A stretch of 17,975 bases of DNA. Origin: Baffinella frigidus (taxonomy: Eukaryota > Cryptophyceae > Cryptomonadales > Baffinellaceae). This document shows, piece after piece, positions 1 through 6,594 of this stretch (positions within the stretch are counted from its first letter, which is position 1; each line of letters begins with the position of its first letter). The DNA is taken from contig MU646881.1 in the NCBI GenBank assembly GCA_026770585.1, positions 210,270 to 228,244 on the forward strand. Reading direction: 5' to 3'. Made by a program: the position numbers and the translations under genes. The notes under the pieces are model-generated. The model was given only the letters and a program-made list of their open reading frames with translations, did no database searches and had not been told where the DNA came from.

Positions 1-16
1 GGGGGGGGGCGGGAGG

Positions 17-76
17 TCAGCAGGAGGATTGTTTTGTCAGCACTACTTCAACATCAAAGATGTGGTGTATGTGAGA
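17..76 (-). CDS. Tentative last exon (e30) with stop codon
   Basis: After CCCAG, a phase-0 frame runs 19 codons (beginning SHIHHIFDVEVVLTKQ) to TGA at 17-19, which suits e29 ending in phase 0. The opposite strand gives an equally gene-like reading at 21-80 (containing CQHYFNIKDVVYVRL, followed by GTACATG). Strand is therefore uncertain, and so is its membership of the gene. Confidence 0.33.
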   Translation of the reverse strand, partial: SHIHHIFDVEVVLTKQSSC

Positions 77-102
77 CTGGGTACATGTTTGTGTGTTTGA
101 AG

Positions 103-206
103 TCGACACCTTTCAGAGTTACTTAACAAGGACGTCGGGAGTTTCAGAGTCACTTTCGCTCCTAAGTTGACACGACTTTCAGAGTTGCTTTACAAGGACG
201 GCGGGG
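103..206. repeat. Imperfect direct repeat, 65-66 bp apart
   Basis: A block containing TTTCAGAGTTACTT...ACAAGGACG at about 111 recurs at about 177 with a few changes, and GACACSWTTTCAGAGT-like flanks precede both. I see no coding content in it. The rest of 207-480 is AT-richer unique sequence with no recognisable gene. Confidence 0.6.
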
Positions 207-539
207 GGGGCAGGATTTAGTGTGCAGGGTTCAGAGTTGATTATCCCTTAAGTGCCTGCGACGTCCTGAGACGTCAAAAGGCTCAAATGTCAACTTTGGC
301 ATTTTCTAATTAGGCCGCCTCTTAATGGAAAATTATGAAAAAAACACCAGCTTGTCAGGCTCGCTAAGCTGAACAAATCGAGTAATTGGTGCTCAACGAA
401 TTGATAAATTCCTGATTTATGAGACCCGGAAAACCGTCCTCCGCTAAATTGGAATCCCTAGACCTGATTCCTGCTAAAAAAAATGATCACGCACCTTTTT
501 CGGCAGATAAGGGATAAGGAGGGGGGCACCAGGGTTGAC

Positions 540-629
540 GCGGCGGAGGACAAGACGCGACGGTTCGAAGCCCGAGATGACAGACACGTACGTGCCTACG
601 ATCCAATACACCGCAAACGGCGAGAGAAC
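540..629 (-). CDS. Exon e29: hydrophobic, probable membrane helix
   Basis: Ninety nt, 30 codons, phase 0 at both ends, acceptor ACACAG and donor GTCAACC (the same donor as e1). The peptide starts VLSPFAVYWIVGTYVSVISG, a compact hydrophobic stretch of transmembrane length, and ends with basic residues (LVLRR) that would suit a cytosolic anchor. It follows the hydrophobic end of e28 directly in the spliced product, so e28/e29 could form two closely spaced helices. Three further copies lie just upstream in the gene (697-883); this one has the cleanest acceptor and donor. Confidence 0.62.
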
Positions 630-696
630 CTGTGTGGTAAAAAGCTCGTTACTTCCAGATTTTGTTTTTTGTTTTTCAAGTTTATCATTCACTTTT

Positions 697-725
697 CGAA
701 ATGCGACCCCGAACTGAGACAGAAC
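697..725 (-). pseudogene. Truncated copy of e29
   Basis: An intact-looking acceptor (CACACAG) is followed by VLSQFGVAFR, matching the start of e29 (VLSPFAVYW). Homology then stops and runs into AT-rich sequence. It is a short relic copy. Confidence 0.55.
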
Positions 726-739
726 CTGTGTGATAAAAA

Positions 740-815
740 GCCCGAGATGAGGACGAGATGAGGGTACGTACGTTCCTACACATAAATAGACCCCGAAGGG
801 AGACACACACGGCGT
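740..815 (-). pseudogene. Diverged copy of e29
   Basis: The frame reads VSPFGVYLCVGTYVPSS, aligning with VLSPFAVYWIVGTYVSVIS of e29. The acceptor position reads GCCGTG instead of an AG, so it is probably not spliced as an exon. Open but diverged. Confidence 0.55.
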
Positions 816-819
816 AGTA

Positions 820-883
820 AAAAGCCAGAGATGACAGACATGCGCGTGCCTACTATCCAAAACACCGCGATCGGAGACAGCAC
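820..883 (-). pseudogene. Near-intact copy of e29
   Basis: Reads VLSPIAVFWIVGTRMSVISG, very close to e29. Before the exon, CAG-G has become CAA-G, moving the only AG one base downstream and breaking the frame if used. The hydrophobic helix is retained apart from one Arg (GTRM versus GTYV). Confidence 0.6.
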
Positions 884-1044
884 TTGCAGGAGAGCGCCAC
901 ATCTATATCGTAGATTTAAGTCTATATAATCCACATTTGGAGTTTAGCTGCTTGAGAACATTTTTTTGCGTTACAACAACGCTCTAGCTCTCTGGACAGT
1001 TTGTACCACCGGGTTCCACTCATGAGACCCTGCATGGAGTTCGG

Positions 1045-1183
1045 GTGTAGGCTGTAGAGTATAGGGTTTCTGGTGCAGGGTCCAAGGTTCAGTGTTGAGT
1101 GTTTCGGGGTTCGGGTTGATGGTTCAGAGTTTTGGGTTCCGGGTTCCAGTTGTCGTCGGGTTTCGGGTTACGGGTACGAACTT
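1045..1183. repeat. Degenerate telomere-like repeat block (GGGTTC/TTTCGGG variants)
   Basis: GGGTTCGGGTT, GGTTCAGAG and GGGTTCCGG variants dominate. A segment of about 40 bp at 1102-1146 recurs at 1609-1651, showing that the duplicated unit around e28 copies includes flanking intron. Positions 900-1044 carry nothing I can identify. Confidence 0.7.
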
Positions 1184-1220
1184 CCTCCAGCGAAATGTTG
1201 ACCATGTAATCGAAACTCGC
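1184..1220 (-). pseudogene. Relic copy of e28, 3' end
   Basis: Reads ASFDYMVNISLEE, matching the KSMVNISLAE end of e28. The upstream portion is lost, and the expected GAG-GT donor is altered to GAGGAAGTT. Confidence 0.55.
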
Positions 1221-1272
1221 AACCCTGGACCCTACGAAACCCTTTCCCCTTTCCCCTGAAACCGAAAACCAC

Positions 1273-1323
1273 CTCGGAGAGAGAAATGTTGACCATGGAA
1301 TCGAACAAGACTGTGTAGAGGAC
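1273..1323 (-). pseudogene. Partial copy of e28
   Basis: Seventeen in-frame codons, VLYTVLFDSMVNISLSE, followed by a GAG-GTGGTT donor at the same place as in e28. No clear acceptor. Only the second half of the exon is present. Confidence 0.6.
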
Positions 1324-1324
1324 A

Positions 1325-1408
1325 TGCAATGGAGGTTTCGGGTTTCGGGTTTCGAGTTTCGGGTTTCGGGTTTCGGGTTCCGCCTTCCGGGGTTCGGGTT
1401 TCGGGCAC
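1325..1408. repeat. TTTCGGG-variant telomere-like intron between e28 copies
   Basis: Consecutive GTTTCGG heptamers with occasional changes. It separates two copies of e28 and belongs to the duplicated unit. Confidence 0.75.
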
Positions 1409-1507
1409 CTCAGCGAGCGAAATGTCGACCACGGATTCGAAGAAGACAGTGTAGGGGAGGAGCGAGCAGGATGACGGGAGCCACAGTTTCAGTGAGTAGA
1501 ACTCATG
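1409..1507 (-). CDS. In-frame second copy of e28 (alternative exon or recent duplicate)
   Basis: Thirty-three open codons containing KLWLPSSCSLLPYTVFFESV and ending VDISLAE, with a GAG-GTGCCC donor. Compared with e28 it has an in-frame 6-nt deletion and conservative changes, and the 5' part (WLPIGAGSYK) is missing. No strong AG acceptor precedes it, so use as an exon is uncertain, but the frame is preserved. Confidence 0.5.
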
Positions 1508-1668
1508 AAAACAATCCCAAGCAACGGGATTAATATTTTAACAAATTAAAAATCCTTGTACAAAGTCTCTAAGTGACGGATTTTTTTGGTAGGTACCCAC
1601 GTAAAAACGTTTCGGGTTGATGGTTCAGAGTTTTGGGTTCCGGGTTCCGGATTTTGGGCGCTTGTCAC

Positions 1669-1800
1669 CTCAGCGAGCGAAATGTTGACCATGGATTTGA
1701 AGAAGGTGATGTAGAGGAGGAACGAGCAGGTTGACGGGAGCCACAGCTTCATCAGGTAGTACTGGAACTCCTTGTATGACCCTGCGCCGATCGGCAGCCA
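1669..1800 (-). CDS. Exon e28: amphipathic lead plus hydrophobic helix
   Basis: One of the two longest exons: 132 nt, 44 codons, phase 0 to phase 0, acceptor TTGGCAG, donor GAG-GTGACA. It begins WLPIGAGSYKEFQYYLMKLW, then LPSTCSFLLYITFFKSMVNI and SLAE. The second half is of membrane-helix length. Four additional copies surround it (1184-1220, 1273-1323, 1409-1507 and 1898-1954). A resemblance to the fourth helix of P4-type ATPases (PISL) was considered and not accepted. Confidence 0.7.
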
Positions 1801-1825
1801 CTGCCAATCCAAGTGCAGCATGTTA

Positions 1826-2096
1826 GCCACTCAATTACAACACAATGTGTTTTCTATTAAGAAGGGAGCTACAGCCTTATTTCTATTAAGAAGGGATCTA
1901 TAGCTTGATTAAGTACTGGATCACTTGATACGATCCTGCGCCGATTGGTTGCCACTACGGATTTGAGAATCATGTGTTACCTGACAAATTCAACCAGTAC
2001 AACAGTATAGTCAGATAACTAATTACAACACCTTATGTTAGCTAACCAATTACACCACCATATATCGACTGACCAATTACAACACCATGTGTTTTG
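1826..2096. repeat. AATTACAACACCATGTGTT-type short tandem units
   Basis: Four imperfect copies of a unit containing AATTACAACACC..TGTGTT occur near 1832, 2020, 2048 and 2077. A separate 29-bp unit with TTCTATTAAGAAGGGA is duplicated at 1852 and 1881. This is the intron between e27 and e28. It differs in composition from the telomere-like introns. Confidence 0.6.
1898..1954 (-). pseudogene. Nonsense-mutated copy of the first half of e28
   Basis: After an AG at the position homologous to the e28 acceptor, the frame reads WQPIGAGSYQVIQYLIKL and then TAG. The stop sits exactly where e28 has TGG (Trp after KL), so it looks like a single G-to-A change. Homology ends just after it. Confidence 0.7.
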
Positions 2097-2399
2097 TTGA
2101 GGTTTAGGATTTAGGATTTAGGGTTTAGGGTTTAGGGTTTGGGGTTTAGGGTTTAGGGTTTAGGGTTGAGTGTTCAGGGTTTATGGTTGAGGGTTGAGTA
2201 TTCAGGGTTTAAGGTTGAGTGTTCAGGGTTTATGGTTTATGGTTTTGGGTTTAGTGTTTAGTGTTCAGGGTTTAGGGGTTGGTGTTTAGGGTTTAGGGTT
2301 AAGGGTGTATAATTGAGAGTTTAAGGTTGAGGGTTTAGGGTTTAGGGTTTAGTTTAGGGTTTGGGGTTTGTAGGGTAGGGTTTGGGGTTTGTAGGGTAC
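2097..2399. repeat. Telomere-like intron, TTTAGGG with TTGAGGG/TTCAGGG variants
   Basis: About 300 bp of seven-base periodic sequence, including runs of perfect TTTAGGG, follow the e27 donor. G-rich on the plus strand, C-rich in the sense direction of the gene. Confidence 0.9.
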
Positions 2400-2462
2400 C
2401 TGTGCTTCCCAGAAGAGGCGATCAAGTGTCTTTTTTGGCCCCGGTTCGCCCTTGCGCCGCGC
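2400..2462 (-). CDS. Exon e27: basic linker
   Basis: Sixty-three nt, 21 codons, phase 0 at both ends, acceptor AAACAG, donor CAG-GTACCC. It begins ARRKGEPGPKKTLDRLFWEA. Placed between hydrophobic exons e26 and e28, the Arg/Lys-rich start suggests a cytosolic loop. A truncated copy lies 115-117 bp upstream in the gene. Confidence 0.72.
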
Positions 2463-2531
2463 CTGTTTGACGCCCAAAATTAACGAATTTGTACGACAGA
2501 AACCAGCAAGTCAACTTATGTATAGTCCGAT

Positions 2532-2577
2532 AACCCAACTCGGTCTTCTTTGGCCCCGTTTCGCCCTTGCACCGGGC
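2532..2577 (-). pseudogene. Truncated copy of e27
   Basis: Acceptor AAAACAG followed by ARCKGETGPKKTELGYRT. The first 12 codons align with e27, and the LFWEAQ end and its donor are absent. The surrounding intron (AATTCGTTAACTTT..) is duplicated with it. Confidence 0.6.
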
Positions 2578-2699
2578 CTGTTTTTCGAGAAAAGTTAACG
2601 AATTTGTACCGCGGACCCAGACTTTCAACTTGTGGATAGTCCGCTAACCCGAAGCGGTCAGACAACCATCTCCAAAGCGATAACTTTATTGTAAAGCAA

Positions 2700-3240
2700 A
2701 CAGGGTGCCGATCAAGTCCGTCGCATACACACAGGTTATGGGGGCAAATCGCCAACACGGATGCGGGTTATTCAGTCATTTGGGAAAACCCGGTTTTCAT
2801 CAGTGAGGGGTACGATTCCAAACCCTACAGTCCTCGCTGGCAGGGTGCTAATCGACCACGCGGATTATGGGTTATTCAGTCGTCTGAAACAGCCAGATTT
2901 GCACGAGTGAGGGGTACGATTCCGGACGCCACTGGTACAAACTGACCTCGCGGGCGCGGTGCCAATCGACCACGCGGGTTACGGTTTATTCAGCCGTCTG
3001 AAAAAGCCCGGTTTGCACGAGTGAGGGGTACGATTCCGGATGATACTGGTACACACAGACCTCGCAGGCGCGGTGCCAATCGACCACGCGGATTATGAGG
3101 GAGGTCTTGCATGCGAGAACGTCCGTCGGCAGTATCCGAGTCCCAGAGGATGTTTCCGAGTCCCGGAGGATGGGAAGGCAGACCTCTCGGGCGCGATTTG
3201 TCCCAGGAGGGGTGCCGGTTTGGTCCAGTATGGCTACTGA
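2700..3240 (-). pseudogene. Array of decayed e26 copies, 114-bp period in its core
   Basis: The VVDWHRACE motif of e26 recurs with its GAG-GT boundary at 3061 (intact, TDVLACKTSLIIRVVDWHRACE-like), 2947 (VTRVVDWHRARE) and 2833 (stop in place of Trp, donor lost). These are exactly 114 bp apart. A weaker trace (TNRARE-GTCTGC) ends near 3190, and a faint one may lie near 2710. Much of each unit (GAGTGAGGGGTACGATTCC) is intron carried along. Most copies lack the 5' half of the exon. Confidence 0.65.
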
Positions 3241-3259
3241 ATCAGTACAGGGTCTCACG

Positions 3260-3283
3260 TTGACTTTGGAATTCCAAAGTCAA
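3260..3283. repeat. Perfect 24-bp palindrome centred on GAATTC
   Basis: The sequence from 3260 to 3283 equals its own reverse complement, with core TTTGGAATTCCAAA. It lies in the intron just downstream of e26. A second palindrome of the same length and centre is at 8217-8240. Confidence 0.85.
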
Positions 3284-3329
3284 ACCCGTTTATCTTTCAC
3301 TGTTTTCGAGACGATAAGGGGGGGTGGAC

Positions 3330-3413
3330 CTCGCGAGCGCGGTGCCAATCGACCACCCAGATCACGAGAGAGGTCCCGCTCGCCAGAACGTCTGTCGCGA
3401 ACGTCAGCCAGAA
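3330..3413 (-). CDS. Exon e26: strongly hydrophobic, probable first membrane helix
   Basis: Eighty-four nt, 28 codons, phase 0 to phase 0, acceptor AAGCAG, donor GAG-GTCCACC. It starts FWLTFATDVLASGTSLVIWV and ends VDWHRARE. About 21 residues are suitable for a transmembrane segment, closed by a basic/acidic tail. It comes shortly after the EF-hand exons, so the calcium-binding part would sit immediately before the membrane domain. Several decayed copies follow at 2700-3240. Confidence 0.72.
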
Positions 3414-3431
3414 CTGCTTTCGGGTGCAGAG

Positions 3432-3650
3432 TTGGGGGGTTGGGGTTGAGGGTTTAGAGATGAGGGTTCAGGGGTTGAGGCTTGGGGTTTGGGGTTTAGG
3501 GTTTGGGGTTCAGGGTGTAGGGTTTGGGGTTTGGTGTTTACGGTTTGGGGATGAGGGTTCAGGGTTTAGGGTTTAGGGTTTAGGGTTTAGGGTTTAGGGT
3601 TTAGGGTTTAGGGTGTAGGGTGCAGGGTGTAGGGTGTAGAGTTTGCGTAC
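3432..3650. repeat. Telomere-like intron, includes a pure TTTAGGG run
   Basis: Heptamer array between e25 and e26. Positions 3556-3611 are essentially perfect TTTAGGG; the ends are mixed TTTGGGG/GTGTAGG. Confidence 0.9.
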
Positions 3651-3695
3651 CTTGCGCCACACGAAGTGCATGTCCGCACGCTCGATGCCAAACAC
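3651..3695 (-). CDS. Exon e25: 45-nt microexon
   Basis: Fifteen codons, VFGIERADMHFVWRK, phase 0 to phase 0, acceptor AAACCAG, donor AAG-GTACGC. Both flanks are telomere-like repeat, so the exon stands out sharply. It links the EF-hand exons to the first hydrophobic exon. No duplicate seen. Confidence 0.78.
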
Positions 3696-3699
3696 CTGG

Positions 3700-3893
3700 T
3701 TTGGGGTTTGGGGTTTGGGGTTTGGGGTTTGGGATTTCAGGTTTCGGGGTTGGGGGTAGGGGTTTAGGTTTTCGGGTCTCGGTTTTCAGGTTTCAGGTTT
3801 CGGGTTTCGGGTTTAGGGGTTGGGATCCAGGTTTGCGGGATTCGGGTTTCGGGTTTCAGGTTTCGGGTTTAGGGTTTAGGGTTTGGGGTTTGG
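3700..3893. repeat. Telomere-like intron, TTTGGGG and TTTCGGG/TTTCAGG variants
   Basis: Starts with five TTTGGGG units and then changes to TTTCGGG/TTTCAGG. It separates e24 and e25. Confidence 0.88.
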
Positions 3894-3900
3894 GGTTCAC

Positions 3901-3954
3901 CCGCCCGATTTCGCGATACTCTTGTGATCGCTGGTTCATCATCTCCACCACATC
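3901..3954 (-). CDS. Exon e24: charged helical linker
   Basis: Fifty-four nt, 18 codons, DVVEMMNQRSQEYREIGR, phase 0 to phase 0, acceptor AAACCAG, donor CGG-GTGAACC. Charged and helix-prone, it follows the second EF-hand unit. No duplicate seen. Confidence 0.75.
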
Positions 3955-3959
3955 CTGGT

Positions 3960-4152
3960 TTGCGGTTTAGGGGTTAGAGTTTAGGGTTTGGGTTCAGGGA
4001 TCAGGGTTTAGGGTTTGGTGTTTAGGTTCAGGGTTCTGGTGCAAAGTTTAAGATTGTGTCCGGGGCGTTTCAGGGGTGAAGGATTTAGGGTGTATTCTCG
4101 AGGGGTTAGGGTTTGGGTGTTGAGATGTACGGTTTAGGGGTTACGGTTGAGT
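3960..4152. repeat. Degenerate telomere-like intron
   Basis: Mixed TTTAGGG/TTCAGGG/TTTGGGG units, more eroded than its neighbours, between e23 and e24. Confidence 0.8.
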
Positions 4153-4159
4153 GTATGAC

Positions 4160-4234
4160 CTCTTGTTCGTCGATGACAAGGGTGCGGGCGAAGGCCACCA
4201 GAAAGTCCTTTCTTGAAATCGGCGCGGTCTCATC
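4160..4234 (-). CDS. Exon e23: second EF-hand-like unit (C-terminal part)
   Basis: Seventy-five nt, 25 codons, phase 0 to phase 0, acceptor ATAACCAG, donor GAG-GTCATAC. It begins DETAPISRKDFLVAFARTLV. With the last residues of e22 (GVDE) it forms a loop D-E-D-E-T-A-P-I-S-R-K-D followed by a hydrophobic helix. This matches the EF-hand layout (acidic 1 and 3, Ile at 8, Ser at 9, acidic 12) but has Ala instead of Gly at position 6, so calcium binding is doubtful. The exon boundary cuts the loop between positions 2 and 3. Confidence 0.78.
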
Positions 4235-4555
4235 CTGGTTATAAGTGATGTGATTTAGCCTCAGGTTAATAGTGTTTTTATTTGCAGCTTAAAAGTGTTG
4301 TTCATTAGCCCCAGTCTCAAAAAGCCTTTCTTTAGAGCTATTCCGGTAGGGCTTGTCTGTTTTTCGACTTCGCGACTTCGAGACTTCAATACTTCATTTG
4401 TACCATGAGAGTTGAAACGGTGTATTTTAAAACGTTTTACGACCCCCATACCCTTTTTGAAGTCTGAAATCTTGAAATTTCGAAGTCGAACATCGGACAA
4501 GTTCTACCAGAATAGCTATATTTCGACGTATTTGGATGAGTCTTTGTACAAACTT

Positions 4556-4598
4556 TATATCAGAGGACGTCTTTCCCTGAAATCGGAGCAGTCTCGTC
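4556..4598 (-). pseudogene. Nonsense-mutated copy of e23
   Basis: Acceptor GTAACCAG then DETAPISGKDVL followed by TGA. Nearly identical to e23 up to the stop, after which homology is lost. The intervening 4240-4555 is AT-richer unique sequence with no recognisable gene. Confidence 0.72.
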
Positions 4599-4747
4599 CT
4601 GGTTACACGGAAAGCCTTTCGTCATTTCGACGAGAATTGGCATCAAAATTGCGACGCGAATTGGTAGAAAATGCCGTCCCGAATTTTGTTTTAGCCCGTG
4701 AGTCCCGAGGCGGTGTGGGGTTGGTGTTCAGGGGGGGCGGGGGGCAC

Positions 4748-4819
4748 CCCATCGACACCCAGCATCGTCTTTTTAAGCATGGCGATCACCCGGTTGATAA
4801 AGCCGGGCCCGTCTGTCCC
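4748..4819 (-). pseudogene. Diverged copy of e22
   Basis: In frame it reads GTDGPGFINRVIAMLKKTML and then GVDG before GTGCCC. Differences from e22 include an inserted GP pair, Glu to Lys (LKK), and GAG to GGG at the donor. The ALDER start is missing and the acceptor is unclear. Open frame, probably decaying. Confidence 0.6.
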
Positions 4820-4877
4820 GTGTGTGGGTAGGTGGTGGTGTCGGGGGTGGGGGTGTGTGGGGGGGGAGCAAGCACAC

Positions 4878-4955
4878 CTCATCGACCCCCAGCATCGTCT
4901 TTTCAAGCATGGCGATCACCCGGTTGATGAAGTCTGTCCCGCGCTCGTCCAGGGC
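4878..4955 (-). CDS. Exon e22: helical linker leading into the second EF-hand
   Basis: Seventy-eight nt, 26 codons, phase 0 to phase 0, acceptor CCCTCAG, donor GAG-GTGTGC. It begins ALDERGTDFINRVIAMLEKT and ends MLGVDE. The amphipathic helix FINRVIAMLEKTML would be the entering helix of the second EF-hand, with its loop starting at the terminal VDE. A diverged copy lies about 130 bp further along. Confidence 0.76.
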
Positions 4956-4974
4956 CTGAGGGTCAGGGCATGCG

Positions 4975-5400
4975 GTTTAGGGTTAATCCCAATTCAGAAT
5001 TTGTGGTTTAGGGTTTGGGGGTTGGTGTTAATGGTTAAGGGTTTAGGGTTTAGGGTTTAGGGTTGGAGGTTTGGAATTGAGGGTTTAGGGTGTAGGGTGT
5101 AGGGTGTAGGGTGTAGTGTTTAGGGTGTGGGGTGTGAGGGTTGGGGTTTGAGGGCAGAAGGTTTAGGGTTCAGAGATTAGGGTTTAGGGTTCATGATTGA
5201 GGGTTGAGGGTGCAGGGTTTTGTGTTTAGGGTGTGGGGTGTGCGGGTTGGGTTTTGAGGGCAGAAGGTTTAGGGGTTTTGTTTGAGGGTTGAGGGTTTAG
5301 GGTTTAGGGTTTAGGGTTTAGGGTTTAGGGTTTAGGGTTTAGGGTTTAGGGTTTGGGGTTTAGGGTTTAGGGTTCAGGGTTCAGGGTTTGGGGTTTGGGG
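4975..5400. repeat. Large telomere-like intron between e21 and e22
   Basis: About 430 bp of heptamers. Positions 5295-5353 are near-perfect TTTAGGG; 5085-5130 is GTGTAGG-rich. A segment with GTGTGGGGTGTG..GGGTT..GAGGGCAGAAGGTTTAGGG is duplicated near 5125 and 5229. Confidence 0.9.
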
Positions 5401-5406
5401 GGTAAC

Positions 5407-5487
5407 CCAGGACGCAATGTCGCGGAGGTCCTTGAGCGTGACATACCCATCCATGTCTGCGTCGATCAGCTTGAACGCGTCACACAC
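5407..5487 (-). CDS. Exon e21: canonical EF-hand calcium-binding motif
   Basis: Eighty-one nt, 27 codons, phase 0 to phase 0, acceptor CCCCCAG, donor TGG-GTTACC. It begins VCDAFKLIDADMDGYVTLKD and ends LRDIASW. The 12-residue loop is D-A-D-M-D-G-Y-V-T-L-K-D: Asp at 1, 3 and 5, Gly at 6, Val at 8, Thr at 9 and Asp at 12. This is a standard calmodulin-type loop except for Asp rather than Glu at 12, a change that in known EF-hands can lower calcium affinity or favour magnesium. Entering (CDAFKLI) and exiting (LRDIASW) helices are present. This is the best-supported domain in the window. Confidence 0.88.
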
Positions 5488-5527
5488 CTGGGGGTACGCC
5501 AACGGATTTGTCACACACCTGGAAAAA

Positions 5528-5595
5528 GTAATAACAGTCTCTGCTCAATTTTTTTCAGGCGTGTGAAAAAGTTGGGCAGAGACCTTTGTTACTAC
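5528..5595. repeat. Imperfect inverted repeat (foldback element), ~30-bp arms
   Basis: Left arm GTAATAACAGTCTCTGCTCA at 5528 pairs imperfectly with the right arm ending near 5595 (TGGGCAGAGACCTTTGTTAC). It is surrounded by repeated copies of CACACACCTGG..ACGCC-type sequence. Short and non-coding, it resembles a miniature inverted-repeat element without a visible target duplication. Confidence 0.6.
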
Positions 5596-5709
5596 CAACA
5601 CGGCCTGCCACCATGTATGCACCCCCGCAGAGGTTGTTTCTGAGTAGGGGTGCCGAGAGAGGTCATGCGCATTCTAGGGTTTGGGGTTCAGGCGTTGGAG
5701 GTTTGGGTA

Positions 5710-5751
5710 GCCATTCATGTCTGCGTCGATCAGTTTGAAGGCGTCGCACAC
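5710..5751 (-). pseudogene. Truncated copy of EF-hand exon e21
   Basis: Acceptor CCCCCAG then VCDAFKLIDADMNGY, matching e21 but with Asn for Asp at loop position 5. Homology ends abruptly after Tyr at position 7, replaced by repeat-derived sequence, so the loop is incomplete and no donor is seen. Confidence 0.75.
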
Positions 5752-6088
5752 CTGGGGGTACGGGTTAGGGGTGAGGGGGCAGGGGATAGGGTTCCACGAA
5801 TTGGGGCATGTGGCAGGTGTGCGCAAGGCAAATGCACGCGCACATTTCGGGCGCCCTGCACCGTTACCCCCTCAACCCCTAACCCTGTATCCTCAAGTTG
5901 ACATGCTGGGCTTGCAGTACAACCTTGCCGCGGCAAAACGCCAGGGCTCACCACATTCGTGAGCCCCAAAAGAGAGTTTGAATTTTCTGGATTTTTCGAG
6001 GTCTTCCCGACCTGAACTCGATTCCGGGCGGAGCCCATTTATACAATAGGGTTTCTGGTTTAGTGTGCAAGGTTTAGGGGGTTGGTAT
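5752..6088. other. Intron-like stretch, no gene recognised
   Basis: Contains short telomere-like fragments (both strands near 5870-5890: CCCTCAACCCCTAACCC) and unique GC-rich sequence. On the minus strand a short frame near 5890-5950 (FAAARLYCKPS) lies between AG and GT-like sites but has no other support. Confidence 0.4.
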
Positions 6089-6157
6089 GACCGCGCGGAT
6101 CAGGTCGGAGGTGGTGGTGGCTGCCCCCTTGTTGTCGCATACCCAACGCACCCACGC
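6089..6157 (-). pseudogene. Copy of e20 with the first Cys lost
   Basis: Reads YAWVRWVCDNKGAATTTSDL then IRA before a GTCATACC donor, aligning with e20 (YAFMCPVCDNEVAATTTSDQ). The CPVC pair becomes RWVC. The acceptor (CTGAG-G) would put it in a phase incompatible with the preceding exon, and the VELG start is missing. Open but probably not used. Confidence 0.65.
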
Positions 6158-6310
6158 ATACCTCAGTCGCCTTGCCGTACTATCTTCAAATTCACATCCT
6201 TGTTTTCCAGTGTACATCCGTCAACTTTCGAGCGGACAAGCGCCCCAGCTCTCCAAATTGGTAAGACCGAATCAGCCTTTTAGTGAGAGATAGGGTGTAG
6301 GGGTTGTTAC

Positions 6311-6391
6311 CGCGCGGATCTGATCGGAGGTGGTGGTGGCTGCCACCTCGTTGTCGCATACCGGACACATAAACGCGTACCCCAGTTCCAC
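6311..6391 (-). CDS. Exon e20: CPVC-containing segment
   Basis: Eighty-one nt, 27 codons, phase 0 to phase 0, acceptor ACCACAG, donor GCG-GTAACA. It begins VELGYAFMCPVCDNEVAATT and ends TSDQIRA. The CPVC pair together with CDRH in e19 gives C-x2-H-x10-C-x2-C, a spacing that could bind zinc. This is inference, not a recognised domain. An upstream in-frame TGA supports a real exon start here. A second, altered copy is at 6089-6157. Confidence 0.74.
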
Positions 6392-6480
6392 CTGTGGTAG
6401 GACTCAGCCTTCAACGCGCCAGCTCCTCGTTCAGGACTGATGCGATCCAACGCATCGGTCAGCCAACCGCCCGAAAATGG

Positions 6481-6590
6481 GTGTAGGGTGTAGGGTGCAG
6501 GGTGCAGGGTGTAGGGTGTAGGGTGTAGGGTGTAGGGTGTAGGGTGTAGGATGTAAGGTGTAGAGTTTAGGGTGTAGGGTGTAGGGGTGA
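6481..6590. repeat. GTGTAGG-variant telomere-like array
   Basis: About fourteen consecutive GTGTAGG/GTGCAGG heptamers, a locally uniform variant, between e19 and the sequence preceding e20. Positions 6400-6480 are unique sequence without a supported exon. Confidence 0.88.
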
Positions 6591-6594
6591 TAAC

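Noticed and set aside
474-902. Single 142-codon minus-strand gene
   Set aside because: The frame runs through several copies of exon e29 and its flanks; splice sites at each copy and e28/e29 phase agreement explain it better.
1669-1800. Resemblance of e28 to the M4 helix of P4-type ATPases (NISLAE compared with PISL..E)
   Set aside because: The Pro of the motif is replaced, no DKTGT or other ATPase motifs are present in the window, and the next exon (e29) does not match the following ATPase sequence.
2097-2400. True chromosome end (telomere)
   Set aside because: Repeats are degenerate, interrupted by exons and present throughout the window, so this is interstitial.
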